From the NCBI RefSeq assembly GCF_000447295.1, contig NZ_KE650771.1, positions 4,772,509 to 4,836,508 of the forward strand: DNA of 64,000 nt. The letters are read 5' to 3'. Below, piece by piece: positions 25,622-34,675 of this stretch. Each line of letters starts with the position of its first letter. The first letter of the stretch is position 1. The DNA comes from Fischerella sp. PCC 9431 (GTDB lineage Bacteria; Cyanobacteriota; Cyanobacteriia; Cyanobacteriales; Nostocaceae). The notes under the pieces are model-generated. The model made no database searches. It was not told the origin of the DNA and saw only the letters and a list, made by a program, of their open reading frames with translations. The position numbers were made by a program, and so were the translations under genes.

Positions 25622-27081
25622 TATTCACCCTCCTCCTCAAAAGATACGGAGAACGAGAGACGCGCTGACGCGGAGAATGTCCCCGTGTCTCCCTGTCCCC
25701 GTGTCCCCGCGTCGTCTTCCCAAGGTGCTGGTTTGCGGACTTGTTCCCACACAGGGCTGTAGAGGGCTTCATCTAATTCCCTAGCCATTTCTACCATGCC
25801 GCTATAGCCTGCATAGGCATGGTGACGTTCTTGGTTGATGTCGAGGAAAGGAATCCGGGCTTTGAGGGCGGTGTATTGGTTACGACCACCAGCAATCAGC
25901 ATCTCTGCGTTAGTTTCGCTAATCACTCGCAGAATTTCCTGGGGATTGCCTTTTTCTAGAGTAATGCCGTCTTTGCCAAGTAACTGCTTGATGCGAGCTT
26001 TATCTTCCTCGGTACTTTTTTTGGTACTGGTAGCCACAACTTCCATTCCCAAGTCTTTAGCTGCGGAGATAATTGACCAACTTTTCACGCCTCCGGTATA
26101 AAGGACAACGCGCTTACCCTTGAGGCGATCGCGATAGGGAGCAAGTTTGGCATTGAGGGCGGCGGTTTCTTCGGCAATTAATTTTTCTGTGCGTGCTTGT
26201 AAATCAGGATCACCCAGTTTCGCTGCAATATTTCGTAAACATCGATTGATATCCTCAACACCGTAGAAAGATTCTTCGATGTAGGGGATGCCGTAACGTT
26301 CCTCCATTTTCCGCCCCATGTTGATCAGAGCTTTGGAGCAAATCATCACGTTGAGTTTGGCACGGTGGGCGCAGCAAACTTCTTTGTAGCGAGCATCACC
26401 AGTAATTTTTGCTAAAACACGAATACCTAATTTTTTAAATAAAGGTAATACATTCCACATTTCACCAGCGATGTTATATTCACCGATGAGGTTGATGTCG
26501 TAGGGTGTGGTGTATTCTGGTTCTTCAGTACCAACGACGTATTCTAGTAAGGCTTCTCCACCGATGCGGTTGCCAAGATTTTTACTACCAACGAATCCAG
26601 GTGAATTCACCGAAATTACAGGAATACCAATTTTATTAGTAGCGGCTTTGCAGACTGCATCCATGTCTTCACCGATGAGAGCAGTAACACAAGTGGAGTA
26701 CACAAAAACTGCTTCGGGATTGTAGCGTTTATGAATGTCGAGGATGGCTTTATAAAGCTTTTTTTCACCACCGAAGATGACATCATTCTCACTCAAATCG
26801 GTGGTGAAGCCGAATTTGTAAAGTTGAGGGCCAGAAGAGAAGCTACCACGACTACCCCAGGAATTACCAGCGCAGGCGATCGGTCCGTGAACTAAATGAG
26901 CAACATCAGTGATGGGTACAAGGGCTATCATTGCACCGTCAAAGGCACAGCCCCCTTGAGCTGCTCCTGGTTGAGCTTGTTGTGTGCAAGACTTATTTTT
27001 CTTTTCCCCATTTTTTTGATGATTATGTTCGCATCCTGGCTCAGAGAGCAGCTCGTTGATTTTGCCTTGGGTAATTATCAT
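25621..27081 (-). CDS. nifE: NifE, FeMo-cofactor scaffold subunit, with low-complexity tail
   Basis: A 486-residue NifD homologue. Cluster and cofactor-site stretches are [31 protein letters not shown] and [17 protein letters not shown]. The core ends near [11 protein letters not shown]. The last about 30 residues (starting [14 protein letters not shown]) are encoded by a GGGGACACGGGGACA-type repeat like those in the intergenic regions, so the tail is probably a later extension rather than part of the fold. A GAGGAAACAG site precedes the ATG. It forms the NifEN complex with the next gene. Confidence 0.95.
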   Translation of the reverse strand: MIITQGKINELLSEPGCEHNHQKNGEKKNKSCTQQAQPGAAQGGCAFDGAMIALVPITDVAHLVHGPIACAGNSWGSRGSFSSGPQLYKFGFTTDLSENDVIFGGEKKLYKAILDIHKRYNPEAVFVYSTCVTALIGEDMDAVCKAATNKIGIPVISVNSPGFVGSKNLGNRIGGEALLEYVVGTEEPEYTTPYDINLIGEYNIAGEMWNVLPLFKKLGIRVLAKITGDARYKEVCCAHRAKLNVMICSKALINMGRKMEERYGIPYIEESFYGVEDINRCLRNIAAKLGDPDLQARTEKLIAEETAALNAKLAPYRDRLKGKRVVLYTGGVKSWSIISAAKDLGMEVVATSTKKSTEEDKARIKQLLGKDGITLEKGNPQEILRVISETNAEMLIAGGRNQYTALKARIPFLDINQERHHAYAGYSGMVEMARELDEALYSPVWEQVRKPAPWEDDAGTRGQGDTGTFSASARLSFSVSFEEEGE

Positions 27082-27246
27082 CTGTTTCCTCGCGCTGGAT
27101 GAATTTTGTTAGTTAGTCAATGATCTTTTGTCATTTGTCATTTGTATTTACTATTTATTTTTGTTATTTAGTAATGACCAATGACCAATGACCAATAACT
27201 AATTAGTAATGGATAATGAGTATTAATAATGAGTAATTTGTAACGA

Positions 27247-27573
27247 CTAGCAAATATATTTCGAGACATCTTCTCCACATTCATCGCTGAGGTAAGATAA
27301 TGCCCGAAAACGCAATCCGACAAAGTTGTCATATAAAGGATTGAGTTTGCATAGCGCGGGAACGTGGAAAATACGCCCAAACACGTGAATATCTCGCTGA
27401 AAAGGACAACAGCAAGGAATAATTTGGCAGATTAAATGAGCGAGACGATAATTTTTGATTTGGATGCTATCTACTAACCGACGTAATGGATGTAGAAGAT
27501 CAAAACCGCCAGATTTTTGCTCATTAGGCGGATGGTAATTAGGGTGAGAATGAGTGTGATTAATTGATTCCAT
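27247..27573 (-). CDS. Mo-dependent nitrogenase C-terminus (Mo-nitro_C) protein
   Basis: A 108-residue protein. From about residue 28 it matches the small domain named Mo-dependent nitrogenase C-terminus: LVDSIQIKNYRLAHLICQIIP, CPFQRDIHVFGRIFHVPALC, and LVGLRFRALSYLSDECGED. The first 27 residues are His- and Asn-rich (HTHSHPNYHPPN), which could bind metal. The domain is known as a free-standing gene in cyanobacterial nif clusters; its function is unknown. It lies between nifK and nifE, behind a hairpin terminator. Confidence 0.85.
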   Translation of the reverse strand: MESINHTHSHPNYHPPNEQKSGGFDLLHPLRRLVDSIQIKNYRLAHLICQIIPCCCPFQRDIHVFGRIFHVPALCKLNPLYDNFVGLRFRALSYLSDECGEDVSKYIC

Positions 27574-27607
27574 AATTCTATTTTGAGGAAAAAGTAAAAA
27601 GGAAAAA

Positions 27608-27657
27608 GTAAAAAGTTAAAAGAATCATCTTTAGAGTTTTTACTTTTAACTTTTTAC
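27608..27657 (-). terminator. 15-bp inverted repeat downstream of nifK
   Basis: GTAAAAAGTTAAAAG (27608-27622) pairs perfectly with CTTTTAACTTTTTAC (27643-27657) over a 20-nt loop, about 30 bases after the nifK stop. It is AT-rich, so a weak terminator or an mRNA 3'-end stabiliser between nifHDK and the downstream nifEN genes is likely. Confidence 0.6.
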
Positions 27658-27688
27658 TTCATTGGCACGCCGTGAGTTGATGAGATTC

Positions 27689-29227
27689 TTAACGAATCAA
27701 GTCGAAGGAAATATCGGTTACACCAGTGATGTTGGTGTTGCGATCCATTTCATCGAGAATGGTGTTGACAACCCAGTTGAGGAGGTTGATACCACCTTGA
27801 TAACCGATGGTAGAATAGCGATGTAAATGGTGGCGATCGAAGATTGGATAACCAATCCGTACCATTGGGATCTTGGTATCACGCCACAGGTACTTACCGT
27901 AGGAGTTACCAACAAAGAAGTCTACAGGTTCAGTAAACAACAAGCTACGGAAATGCCACAGGTCTTTACCAAGCCAGATAGTCGCTTGCTTACCGAAGGG
28001 ACTTTCATCAAGAATAGCTTGCAGTTCTTTCTTGAATACTTCGTCACCGTTGTGGCAAAGAATATGTACTGGTTCAGCACCCAATTCCAACAAGAAACTA
28101 ACAACACTGATAATTAGGTCTGGTTCGCCATAGATTGCAAACTTCTTGCCATGAATCCAAGCGTAGGAATCGGTCATCGCGTCAACTAAGCGACCGCGTT
28201 CGATTTCTAATTCTTGGGGAATGGGCTTACCAGTCAATTCTGACAATGTCATCAGGAATTCATCTGTACCCTTGACACCAAAGGGACGCGAAACCTTAGT
28301 TTCTTGATTCCACTTAGTTTTAATGTATTCACGGGTCTTGGGAGTGGTGTAAGCTTGCAGAGCAATAGTAGCTTCGGCGTTGCAGGCTTCAGCAGCATCT
28401 TCTAACTTAGTACCACCTGGATACATTTCATATTCACCGTTATTAGGTGAATCAAAGTAATCACTGGTATCAGAAAGAATTGTGTAGTCTATGTCCATCA
28501 AACCCAGCATCCGCTTGAGTTCGCGGTTGTTGCCTACGTAGGTATCAAAGCCAGGAATGAAGTTGATTTTACCGTTAGTTTTGTCTTTCTTCTTACCTTC
28601 ACTCAGGTTAGATAGAATTCCCTTCATCATGTTGTCGTAACCAGTGATGTGGGAACCAACAAAGCTAGGGGTGTGAGCAAAAGGTACAGGAAAATCTTGG
28701 GGAATAGAACCAGCATTCTTAGCGTTGGTGATAAATGCACCCAAGTCATCACCGATAACCTCAGCCATACAAGTGGTGCAAACAGCAATCATCTTGGGCT
28801 TGTAAAGTGTATAAGCAACACTCATACCTTCAATCATGTTGTTTAAACCACCGAACACGGCTGCGTCTTCTGTCATAGAAGAAGAAACAGCAGAGCAAGG
28901 TTCTTTGTAGTGACGGCTGAGGTGAGTACGGAAATATGCAACGCAACCTTGAGAACCTTGGACAAAGGGAAGAGTTCCTTCAAAGCCGAGGGCTGCAAAC
29001 ATTGCGCCTACTGGTTGGCAACCTTTGGCTGGGTTAACTGTTAGTGCTTCACGGGCAAAGTTCTTTTCACGATAGTCCCAACCTTTTGTCCACTCAGAAA
29101 CCCGTTCTACTTCTGCGTCAGAATGTGCGCCTTCAAATTGTTCGTGCTTATTCTTGAAGAGTTCGGTATACTCTGGCTGTTTAAATAGGTCTACGTGGTC
29201 TACGATTTTGTCAGGATTCTGTGGCAT
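27689..29227 (-). CDS. nifK: nitrogenase MoFe protein beta subunit NifK
   Basis: A 512-residue beta subunit. P-cluster cysteines lie in [40 protein letters not shown] and [13 protein letters not shown]; the C-terminal [13 protein letters not shown] region is complete. It forms the alpha2beta2 MoFe protein with NifD. It lies downstream of the 3' piece of nifD. A GAGATACAAAAATG context precedes the start. Nothing looks broken, but in cells with the unexcised element it is separated from the nifH-nifD promoter by about 9 kb. Confidence 0.96.
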   Translation of the reverse strand: MPQNPDKIVDHVDLFKQPEYTELFKNKHEQFEGAHSDAEVERVSEWTKGWDYREKNFAREALTVNPAKGCQPVGAMFAALGFEGTLPFVQGSQGCVAYFRTHLSRHYKEPCSAVSSSMTEDAAVFGGLNNMIEGMSVAYTLYKPKMIAVCTTCMAEVIGDDLGAFITNAKNAGSIPQDFPVPFAHTPSFVGSHITGYDNMMKGILSNLSEGKKKDKTNGKINFIPGFDTYVGNNRELKRMLGLMDIDYTILSDTSDYFDSPNNGEYEMYPGGTKLEDAAEACNAEATIALQAYTTPKTREYIKTKWNQETKVSRPFGVKGTDEFLMTLSELTGKPIPQELEIERGRLVDAMTDSYAWIHGKKFAIYGEPDLIISVVSFLLELGAEPVHILCHNGDEVFKKELQAILDESPFGKQATIWLGKDLWHFRSLLFTEPVDFFVGNSYGKYLWRDTKIPMVRIGYPIFDRHHLHRYSTIGYQGGINLLNWVVNTILDEMDRNTNITGVTDISFDLIR

Positions 29228-29294
29228 TTTTGTATCTCTTTTGCTTGCTGGGGTGGGTAATGGTATTTACAGATCGCAGACCAGGGATTGGTGA

Positions 29295-29364
29295 TGGGAA
29301 TCGGGGAATGGGAATTGGGGAAGAATTCTAACCTAATTCCTAATCCCCACTCCCTAATCCCTAG
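29295..29364. repeat. imperfect inverted repeat in the nifD-nifK gap
   Basis: GGGAATCGGGGAATGGG (from 29296) and a complementary TAATCCCCACTCCCTAATCCC stretch (29340-29360) could fold into a hairpin. It is built from the GGGGATTGGGGA-type low-complexity repeat also seen at 12660-12715 and 63640-63685. Confidence 0.5.
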
Positions 29365-29378
29365 TCCTCAGACTTTTT

Positions 29379-29517
29379 TTAGGCAACTTTAGCCTTAGCT
29401 TCTTTCTTGTTCCAAGGAGCATCAATTAATCCCCAAGTTGGGCTATTGAGTGCTATATCCATATCGCGAGCAAAGATGGCGAAACCGTCGTAACCGTGAT
29501 AAGGACCGGAGTAATCC
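29379..29517 (-). CDS. nifD: nifD 3' segment (detached, 42 codons plus junction)
   Basis: On the minus strand the frame reads [19 protein letters not shown] and continues to a stop at 29379-29381; this is the C-terminus of nitrogenase alpha subunit. It starts at the 11-bp repeat GGATTACTCCG (29517-29507 on the minus strand). After site-specific recombination with the identical repeat at 38788-38778 it completes nifD to 496 codons (1363 + 128 bases = 497 codons with stop), in frame. It has no start of its own and would not be made from the unrearranged chromosome. Confidence 0.93.
29507..29517. repeat. recombination core site (xisA side)
   Basis: CGGAGTAATCC, an exact 11-bp match to 38778-38788 in the same orientation. 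The neighbouring bases differ on both sides, so the shared core is exactly 11 bp. XisA recombines the two copies during heterocyst differentiation. Confidence 0.95.
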
Positions 29518-29635
29518 TTTTTGTGGTTTAATGGCTTTCAACAGCTTAATGTTTGTAGTAAGCAGTGTTAATCATAAACATTGTTTACTGATGACAAATA
29601 AATTTTTAGGCTAAATATAGGCTAATACCACAACG

Positions 29636-31054
29636 ATGCAAAATCCGGATAAAGACAAGTATCAGCAAGCCTTTGCAGACTTAGAGCTACTGTCATCTAC
29701 CGACGGCAGTTTTCTTGGCTCCAGTCTGCAAGCAAAGCAACAAAGGGAGCATATGAGAGCAAAAGTACTACAAGAGTTAGAGAAGGTAAATCTGCGTTTG
29801 AAGTCTGCAAAGACAAAAGTATCAATTCGGGAATCGAATGGAAGTCTGCAATTACGGGCGACGTTACCAATTAAACCGGGAGATAAGGACACAAAGGGAA
29901 CTGGGAGAAAGCAATACAATCTCAGCTTGAATATTCCCGCCAACTTGGATGGACTCAGGACAGCAGAGGAAGAAGCTTATGAATTAGGCAAATTAATTGC
30001 CCGTAAAACCTTTGAATGGAACGATAAATATTTAGGCAAAGAAGCTACGAAAAAAGATGTAAAAACCATAGGTGAGTTACTGGAAAAATTTGAGGACGAG
30101 TATTTTAAAACTCATAAACGCACAACCAAAAGCGAACATACATTTTTCTATTATTTTTCCCGCACCCAGCGATACACTAATCCTCAAGATTTAGCAACTG
30201 CGGAAAATCTCATCAGTTCAATTGAACAAATAGATAAAGAATGGGCTAGATATAATGCTGCCAGAGCCATATCTTCCTTTTGCCAGACATTCAATATAGA
30301 AATTGACTTGTCTAAATATGCCAAAATGCCTGATCGCAATTCCCGCAACATCCCTACAGATGCAGAAATCTTATCAGGAATTGCAAAATTTGAAGACTAT
30401 TTAAATACAAGAGGCAATCAAGTTAATCAAGATGTGAAAGATAGCTGGCAACTTTGGCGCTGGACATATGGAATGTTAGCAGTTTTTGGTTTACGTCCCA
30501 GAGAAATTTTTATCAACCCTGATATCGATTGGTGGTTAAATTCAGAAAATGTGGATTTGACATGGAAAGTTCATAAAGATTGTAAAACAGGTGAAAGACA
30601 AGCATTACCTTTACATAAAGAATGGATTGAAGAGTTTGATTTAAGAAACCCTAAATATTTAGAAATGTTGGCAACGGCAATTAGTAAAAAAGATAAAAAT
30701 AATCATGCAGAAATAACAGCTTTAACACAACGAGTTAGTTGGTGGTTTCGCAAAATAGGCTTGGATTTCAAACCTTACGATTTACGCCACGCCTGGGCAA
30801 TTCGAGCGCATATTTTAGGCATACCCATCAAAGCCGCAGCAGATAATTTAGGACATAGTGTGCAAGTTCATACGCAAACCTATCAGCGTTGGTTTTCGTT
30901 AGATATGCGGAAGCTGGCGATTAATCAAGCGTTGACTAAGAGGAATGAGATTGAGGTTATTAGAGAGGATAATGCTAGATTGAGGATGGAGAATGAAAGG
31001 TTGAAGTTGGAGATTGAAAAGTTAAAAATGGAGTTAGTTTATAAGCGAATTTAA
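29636..31054 (+). CDS. xisA: XisA, nifD-element excisase (tyrosine recombinase)
   Basis: A 472-residue tyrosine recombinase. Catalytic positions seen: Arg in FGLRPREIF (287 or 289), R384 in PYDLRHAWAIR, H407 in LGHS and nucleophile Y416 in TQTYQRW. Tyr381 stands where many family members have the His of HxxR, a feature I recall for XisA-like enzymes. A coiled-coil tail follows (about 433-472, REDNARLRMENERLKLEIEK). It excises the nifD element in developing heterocysts by recombining the two 11-bp repeats. It starts 119 bp inside the element, reading away from nifK, opposite to the nif genes. Confidence 0.95.
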   Translation: MQNPDKDKYQQAFADLELLSSTDGSFLGSSLQAKQQREHMRAKVLQELEKVNLRLKSAKTKVSIRESNGSLQLRATLPIKPGDKDTKGTGRKQYNLSLNIPANLDGLRTAEEEAYELGKLIARKTFEWNDKYLGKEATKKDVKTIGELLEKFEDEYFKTHKRTTKSEHTFFYYFSRTQRYTNPQDLATAENLISSIEQIDKEWARYNAARAISSFCQTFNIEIDLSKYAKMPDRNSRNIPTDAEILSGIAKFEDYLNTRGNQVNQDVKDSWQLWRWTYGMLAVFGLRPREIFINPDIDWWLNSENVDLTWKVHKDCKTGERQALPLHKEWIEEFDLRNPKYLEMLATAISKKDKNNHAEITALTQRVSWWFRKIGLDFKPYDLRHAWAIRAHILGIPIKAAADNLGHSVQVHTQTYQRWFSLDMRKLAINQALTKRNEIEVIREDNARLRMENERLKLEIEKLKMELVYKRI

Positions 31055-31287
31055 TAATTGATAATGTGTAATTAATAGATGCTTGTGAGTGTGTTTTTTA
31101 ATTTTTGAAAAGCTATCTTTTGACAAGCTAGATGAGTTCAATAGTCTCGCTTCTGTAAACAAATGCGTGTATCTAAATTCTAAATTCAGCCAACTCACTA
31201 CAAATTAAGTAGACTTACGGTGTTAATTTGGTAACAATGCTAATTATAATTTTTAAAACAGAATTTAATAATTTTAAGGAAGCATTG

Positions 31288-33100
31288 ATGAATCAGATTA
31301 TTGAATCTTATCTAAGAGATTTTTGTAAAGAGTATGGTTTAGAAGACTTAAAGAAAGACAAAGCATTTGAGTATTTTGTAAATTTTTGTATTGTTTCAAG
31401 GTTACACTCAGAAAGATTTAGCATCGAGGATATCAGTATTGGTGGCGGAGGGGATAACAGTATTGATGGACTAGCTATCATGGTTAATGAAAATTTAGCT
31501 TCTTCTACTGAAGAAATAAATGATTTTAAAAAAAGCATTAAATAGGCTGGATGCAAAATTCGTTTTTATACAGACAAAAACATCCAGTAAATTTGATTTA
31601 GGACATATAAGTAAGTTTATTCATGGTGTGAGAGACTTTTTCAAAGATAAGCCATCTAGAGCTACAGGTCAGGAAATTAAAGATTTGATAGAATTAAAAA
31701 AACATATTTATTCTTTAAGTGTGTATATGGAAGAAAATCCAGTTTGTCATATGTATTATGTTACTACTGGAAAATGGGAACAAGATGAAAATTTACTAAG
31801 TATTATTAATGATGGGATTGAAGATTTGAAAAAGACTGGCTTATTTTCTCCTGGACATGAAGGAGTAAAGTTTATTGCAGTTGATGCAGAATATCTGCAA
31901 AACATGTACAAGGAGATACGCAATAAGATCACGAGAGAAATTAACTTTGAGAGGCACACTATATTGCCACAGATAGACAAAGTTCAAGAAGCATATATTG
32001 GTATTTTACCTTGTAAAGAATATTTGAAACTTATATCTAGTACAGATGGTACACTACAAAAAAGTTTATTTTATGATAATGTCAGAGACTTTCAGGGCGA
32101 TAATATTGTTAACTCTGAAATTAATGAAACTATTAAAAATCAAGAAAGAAGAGATAGTTTTGTTATGTTAAACAATGGAGTAACTATCGTTGCTAAGTCA
32201 ATCAATAAAACAGGTACATACTTTAAAATAAAAGATTATCAAATAGTTAACGGATGCCAAACAAGTCATATCTTATATAAAAATAAAGATTTGTTAGATG
32301 AAAAAATCTATTTGCCAATAAAGTTAATTATTACAGGAGATGAAGAGATAACAAATCAGATTATTAGAGCAACTAATAGGCAAACAGAGGTGAAACCAGA
32401 AGCTTTTTGGTCATTACAACCATTCAATAAAAAGCTTGAAGAATTTTATGAAAGCTTTAATAATGATGAAGAACGTAAACATCGCTTATTTTATGAAAGA
32501 AGATCAAAGCAGTACAATAGCTCTAACTCAATTGTTGATAACGATAAAGTAATTTCGACTGCTATTCAAGTTAAGTGTTTTCTTGCCATGTTCCTTAATG
32601 AACCACACAGTAGCTCATGTAGATACTATGGTGAACTTCTGAAAAATAATACCCGGAGAATTTTTGTAGAAAATCATAGCTTTTATCCCTACTATTTAAG
32701 TACTTATACATTTTATAGATTAGAAAATTTAATAAAGACCAATAATTTAAATCAGTTTTACAAACGCTTTAAGTATCAAATTATTATGCTCTTCAGGATA
32801 CTAGCATTATCTGATTCAAAGCTTGATGCTGATTTTATTAATAATAAGGAAAACGAAAAAAGATTTGTTCAATTACAACAAATATTACGCAATGAAGAGC
32901 ATAGTTTAATTTTATTTAAGCAATCAATAGATGTTCTAGATAAAGTACTAGAAAATTATAAGAGTGGAAAATCTGCTTTTAATAGTCTCCCAGAAAGACT
33001 TAAAGCGTTTACTAATGATTTGATAGAATTTACACAACAGTATAAACAAAACAAAAATTCTAAACCATTTAATAAACCTGTATTAAAACTAAAAACCTAA
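31288..33100 (+). pseudogene. AIPR-family (abortive infection) protein, frameshifted at an A7 run
   Basis: Two overlapping frames encode one protein. Frame 1 starts at the ATG at 31288 (AAGGA site upstream), reads MNQIIESYLRDFCKEYGLED and GGGGDNSIDGLAIMVN, and stops at 31545. Frame 2 continues from about 31530 with NRLDAKFVFIQTKTSSKFD to 33100. The join lies in AAAAAAA at 31528-31534; removing one A gives a 603-residue AIPR protein. AIPR proteins act in abortive phage resistance and often accompany restriction genes. The core block FVMLNNGVTIVAKS...QIVNGCQTSHIL is intact. It may be a true pseudogene, a transcript-slippage gene or a sequencing error. Confidence 0.8.
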
Positions 33101-33318
33101 TAATAGGGAACGTGAATATCTGTCCTGAAAAACTAAAATTATAAGTAATTAAAGTGAAAGAGGTTTTCATCCCGATTTGCAAGACTATTTGGTGAAATTG
33201 AATAATATTTGATATTAAATATAAGATGATGAGGTTGAAAAAATGATCGCCTCAATATATGCTGGAGTAAAAGAGAAAGTATTTCAACAAGCGATCGCTC
33301 GTTGATCATTACGTATGG

Positions 33319-34462
33319 TAATACCAATTCACGAAAAATTTGATTCAAATAAAGCATCAAGAATAAAATCCCACCCTGTTATAGAAGCAACAATTGATGT
33401 GTTTAATTTCTCCAAACGCTTCCAGATAAATTGTCTTAATTCATCCAACGTTCCAAAACTTTCCCACGCCAAATATCTTTTAACTTCTTCCCACAATCGC
33501 TCAATTGGATTAACTTGCGGTGTATGTGGAGGTTGAAATAACAAAATTATATTCTCTGGTATCTGAAGATGTTGACTAAAATGAAAAGCACCATTGTCTA
33601 ACTGAATAATATGTATATCTTGGGTATAATTAGCAGAGAATTTTTCTAAAAAAATCTGAAAACAAGCCGCATTTAAATGAGAAAACTCCCAAATAAAATA
33701 TTCTCCCGTTAACGGTTCTACTAATCCGTATAAATAAAAATTCTCCCGTTTCCATTGCATGATACCGATAGGTTTAGTCCCAAAGTTGGTAATTAATCTA
33801 CCCGCTTCAGTCTTTAACCCCACACGGCTTTCATCTTCGCACCAGTATCTAATTCTTCTTTGCTTATCTATTGGTGGTATAACATATTTCTTAATTACTT
33901 CTATGTATTGTGGAAGTTTTTTTTAAACTCCTCTTCCGCTTCTGGTTGGTGTTTAATACTTACTGCACGCGGTACTTTTAGCTTCGCTTTCATTCGATAA
34001 CGCACTGTATCGCGTACTACTTTGTATGACGCTCTCACACCTTGGACTGCTTTTAACCATGTTCGGATTTCTTCATAACTTTTAAATCCCTGGGGGTCTT
34101 CTAGTTCCTTTGAAAGTTGCTCTCGAACATCTGTGTTAATAATTGGTGGTCGCCCTGAACCTTTTTTTCTTGATACCAGAGTGTCAATTCCCGATTCTGC
34201 ATAAGCCTTTAACCACCTTTGCACTGTGGCACTTCCTCTTCCCAACACTACTGCCAAATCTTGGATTGTCTTTACCTGCTGTATTTTCAGTAAATACAAT
34301 GCTTGAATACGTTCTTTCCCTAATACGGTTTTTTGTTTTTTCAGCAGTTCACGTAATTCTTCTGCTGACTCTTTTATTTTTACTTTCGTGACTCCAGCCA
34401 TGAACTTCTGCTCATATTTCTGATTTAACTATTTTTATCATTTTTTTAGTGAAATGGTATCA
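33319..34462 (-). mobile_element. IS630-family insertion sequence, about 1.14 kb
   Basis: Imperfect terminal inverted repeats: left TAATACCAATTCACGAAAAA (from 33319) and, read on the minus strand from 34462, TGATACCATTTCACTAAAAA, three mismatches in 20. They enclose a transposase in two frames. IS630/Tc1 elements insert at TA. The left end shows TA before ATACCA, while the right shows CA, so the exact border is uncertain by two bases. It sits between the AIPR gene and the methyltransferase gene in the nifD element, and may have split a small gene there. Confidence 0.85.
33329..34401 (-). CDS. IS630 transposase, two frames joined by -1 frameshift
   Basis: ORF A (34401 to 33901-33903 stop) carries the HTH part: VKTIQDLAVVLGRGSATVQRWLKAY and the GSGRPP linker. 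ORF B (to 33329) carries the catalytic core: D in WCEDESRVGLKTE, D in IIQLDNGAFH, and E in NPIERLWEEVKRYL, all three DDE residues present. The join lies at a run of eight A on the minus strand (33924-33917); a -1 slip there continues FKK into LPQYIEVIKKYV. Programmed -1 frameshifting on A-runs is usual in this family, so the transposase is probably functional. Confidence 0.88.
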
Positions 34463-34541
34463 CTCGTGCGATCGCATCAAGATGCTTGCTGAAGTCGAAA
34501 CGGAAGATGATCCTGATGGTGAAGAAGAACTGACTGAATAG
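34463..34541 (+). pseudogene. possible C-terminal remnant of a small gene cut by the IS
   Basis: Directly after the right IS end one frame reads DRIKMLAEVETEDDPDGEEE with a short end and a stop at 34539-34541. The acidic tail looks like a real protein end rather than chance, and an IS lies immediately upstream, so it may be the remnant of a disrupted gene. On the other side of the IS there is only a short frame, MIASIYAGVKEKVFQQAIAR (33243-33305), not clearly its partner. Confidence 0.25.
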
Positions 34542-34675
34542 TTTTATTTTGGCGATCACCTTACTGTTAGGGATGAAGTCATGCGATCGCTTACACTAGG
34601 TTTGTACATTCGTGACCCAAAGACTGCTTTAGCTTTCCCAGACTGAGGCACAAAGACAAATCGTATCTTTGCTTA

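Noticed and set aside
27168..27380. Minus-strand 70-residue frame before nifE
   Set aside because: Overlaps the Mo-nitro_C gene in another frame and contains heptamer repeat translation.
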